A DNA stretch of 6,948 bases, taken from NCBI GenBank assembly GCA_022574265.1, contig JACZSI010000096.1, positions 1 through 6,948 on the forward strand, written 5' to 3'. The notes beneath the pieces were generated by a model. It ran no database searches and was not told where the DNA came from. It saw only the letters and a list, made by a program, of their open reading frames with translations. The position numbers and the translations under genes were made by a program. Of this stretch, positions 5,291-6,948 are shown piece after piece; the first letter of the stretch is position 1; each line of letters opens with the position of its first letter. Source of the DNA: Chloroflexota bacterium (GTDB taxonomy: Bacteria; Chloroflexota; Dehalococcoidia; Lucifugimonadales; Australimonadaceae).

Positions 5291-6948
5291 GTGCTCCAGA
5301 CCTTCTCCCCACGCCGGGTCGTCCGCGCGCTCACCGGCGAGCGGCTGCTCACCGCGGCGACGCTCCTGGCGGTCGTCTCGCTGCTGGCGCCGCCCATCGT
5401 CCTCACGCTGTTCTCGGCGCTACGCACCCCCGGCGACCGCCTGCCCTACGAGCCGGGCGTCGGCTGGGGCATCGCCAACTTCACGGAGCTCTACACGACC
5501 GGCGCGCTGCACCACACGGCCGTCGACACCGCCGTGTTCGTGGCCGGATCGGTCGCGCTCGCGTTCGTCGTCGGGTTCGCGCTGGCCTGGCTGGTCGAGC
5601 GCACCGACCTGCCGGGGCGCGGGCTGGTCTTCGTGCTGCTGCTCGTGCCGCTCCTGATGCCGGGCATCGTGACCACGATCGCGTGGGTCCTGCTGCTGGG
5701 CGAGCGCACCGGCGCGCTCAACGTCGCGCTGCGCACCGTGCTGCCGCTCTGGGACGTGGGGCCCTTCGACATCTTCACGATGTACGGCATGGTCGTCGTC
5801 CAGGGCTTCGGGCTCGTCACGCTCGTCTTCGTCTTCCTGCGCGCGGCGCTGCGCAGCATCGACCCGTCGCTCGAGGAGACGAGCCGCATCTCCGGCGCGA
5901 CGCAGTGGGAGACGTTCCGGCGCGTGACGCTGCCCGTCCTGCGGCCCCACGTCCTCGCCGTGCTCGTGCTCTCGGCGATCCTGGCGGTCGAGTCGTTCGA
6001 GGTCCCGCTGCTCCTGGCCCTCGGCGCGGGCGCCGACATCCTCAGCACCCGGATCTACTTCGCGCTCAACGACGCGGCGGGCGGAGCGCCGCGGTACGGC
6101 ACCGTGGCCGCGCTCGGCGTCCACTTCATGGTGCTGACGTACGCGCTCTTCGCCGTCTACCGGCGCGCCACGCGGCACACCGAGCGGTTCGCCACGATCT
6201 CCGGCCGCATGCGCGAGCATCCGACGTACGCCCTCGGACGGTTGCGGTGGCCTGCGTTCTCGCTCGTCGCCGGATTCCTGTTCGTCGTCTCCATCGCGCC
6301 GCTGCTGGTGCTCGCGTGGACGAGCCTGCTGCCGCAGTACATCCAGCCGAGCGCCCGTGCCTTCGCCGCACTCTCGCTGGACCAGTACGCCGCGCTGCTG
6401 GCCGACAGCCGCCTGTGGTCCGCCGTCGCGAACACCGCCGTCGTCGCCACGGCGGCCCCGACGCTGGCGGTCCTCGTGGCGCTCGCCGCCGCCTGGCTCG
6501 TCGTGCGCGGGCGTGGCGCCGGGCCCGTGCGGGCGGTCCTCGACGTGCTCACGTCGTCGTCCGTCGCCATCCCCAGCGTGGTCGCCGCCAACGCCTTCCT
6601 GCTGTTCTACCTGCGCCTGAACCGCGCGCTCCCCGACTGGGTCCCGCTGTTCGGCACCGTCGTCGTGCTCGTGTTCGCGTACTCCTACCGGCTCGCGGTC
6701 GCGTACCACATCCAGCGCGCGGGCGTCGTGCAGATGGCCGCGGACCTCGAAGACGCCGCTGCCACCACCGGCGTGAGTCGGCTCGCGGCCTTCCGGGGCA
6801 TCGTCGCGCCGCTGGTGCGCCCGAGCACGCTCGGCGCGTGGCTCCTCCTCTCCGTCGTCGCCGTCCGCGAGCTCACGCTGCCGCTCGTGATCAACGCCGA
6901 CGGACCGCCGTTCGTCGTCAGCACGCTCATCTGGAAGCTGTGGGGGAG
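5291..6948 (+). CDS. ABC importer permease, fused two-domain iron-type (incomplete at the window end)
   Basis: An uninterrupted frame runs from GTG 5291 to the end of the window, giving 552 residues and two bases of the next codon. It is a tandem duplication of the binding-protein-dependent permease domain. Transmembrane segments begin at about 19-41. The first cytoplasmic EAA loop is at 195-215 (E-E-T-S-R-I-S-G, then V-T-L-P). The second is at 488-507 (D-A-A-A-T-T-G, then I-V-A-P), with D in place of the leading Glu. Both keep the Gly and the spacing to the closing Pro that contacts the ATPase. Fused permeases of the AfuB/FbpB type are about 550-700 residues long, so only the last few tens of residues should be missing. 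There is no Shine-Dalgarno sequence; TATCCT (5279-5284) lies six bases before GTG. The ATPase gene is expected beyond the right edge. The substrate follows the binding protein: ferric iron or another small ligand. Confidence 0.9.
   Translation, partial: MLQTFSPRRVVRALTGERLLTAATLLAVVSLLAPPIVLTLFSALRTPGDRLPYEPGVGWGIANFTELYTTGALHHTAVDTAVFVAGSVALAFVVGFALAWLVERTDLPGRGLVFVLLLVPLLMPGIVTTIAWVLLLGERTGALNVALRTVLPLWDVGPFDIFTMYGMVVVQGFGLVTLVFVFLRAALRSIDPSLEETSRISGATQWETFRRVTLPVLRPHVLAVLVLSAILAVESFEVPLLLALGAGADILSTRIYFALNDAAGGAPRYGTVAALGVHFMVLTYALFAVYRRATRHTERFATISGRMREHPTYALGRLRWPAFSLVAGFLFVVSIAPLLVLAWTSLLPQYIQPSARAFAALSLDQYAALLADSRLWSAVANTAVVATAAPTLAVLVALAAAWLVVRGRGAGPVRAVLDVLTSSSVAIPSVVAANAFLLFYLRLNRALPDWVPLFGTVVVLVFAYSYRLAVAYHIQRAGVVQMAADLEDAAATTGVSRLAAFRGIVAPLVRPSTLGAWLLLSVVAVRELTLPLVINADGPPFVVSTLIWKLWG

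Noticed and set aside
4212..5657. A long Arg-rich open frame on the plus strand across the binding-protein and permease genes
   Set aside because: It is out of frame with both recognisable proteins and has the Arg/Ala/Pro-rich composition typical of shadow frames.
5420..6709. A 429-codon open frame on the minus strand rich in Arg, Glu, Asp and His
   Set aside because: It is a shadow of the permease gene in GC-rich DNA; the plus-strand frame has two EAA loops and transmembrane segments.

Overview
The window is a GC-rich (roughly 70 % by eye) bacterial chromosome segment with tightly packed genes, several lipoprotein signal peptides, a sortase, and -10-like promoter boxes standing out of the GC-rich background. 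The gene content fits a Chloroflexota-type bacterium (for example a Dehalococcoidia/SAR202 or Thermomicrobia relative). That is an inference from protein style, not a proven placement.

Layout from left to right. Positions 1-122 hold a cluster of GC-rich inverted repeats. A minus-strand gene (123-1055) encodes an exported lipoprotein with an N-terminal beta-rich, His-rich domain and a C-terminal thioredoxin-like domain. A complete tRNA-Val(GAC) with encoded CCA lies at 1136-1212. A minus-strand bicupin gene (1243-2418) belongs to the family often labelled 'ethanolamine ammonia-lyase-activating' or cupin-domain protein. A divergent intergenic region (2419-2613) carries a good extended -10 box. 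A plus-strand pair follows: a sortase (2614-3438) and, four bases later, a TlpA-like thioredoxin-fold lipoprotein (3443-4075). A second plus-strand transcription unit starts with its own -10 box and ribosome binding site. It encodes a lipoprotein solute-binding protein of the iron(III)/AfuA-FbpA type (4150-5274) and a two-domain ABC permease (5291 to the window edge, incomplete). The ATPase expected for this importer is not in the window.

The most notable feature is in the TlpA-like gene. The reading frame is interrupted once, by a TGA at 3767-3769. This codon falls exactly where the first cysteine of the thioredoxin CxxC motif should be (F-A-T-W-[TGA]-P-V-C-R-A-E-F). The frame then stays open for 101 more codons that complete the thioredoxin fold and end at a second TGA. 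Just after the in-frame TGA is a 7-bp hairpin with a GUU apical loop, placed where bacterial SECIS elements lie. The best reading is a selenocysteine-containing (UxxC) extracytoplasmic thiol-disulfide oxidoreductase, co-transcribed with a sortase, which itself has a catalytic cysteine. Conventional annotation would split this gene in two.

A working picture of the window is an extracytoplasmic module. Two thioredoxin-fold lipoproteins, a sortase and a lipoprotein-dependent importer whose binding protein has four non-lipobox cysteines all act outside the membrane. Functional coupling between them is inference.
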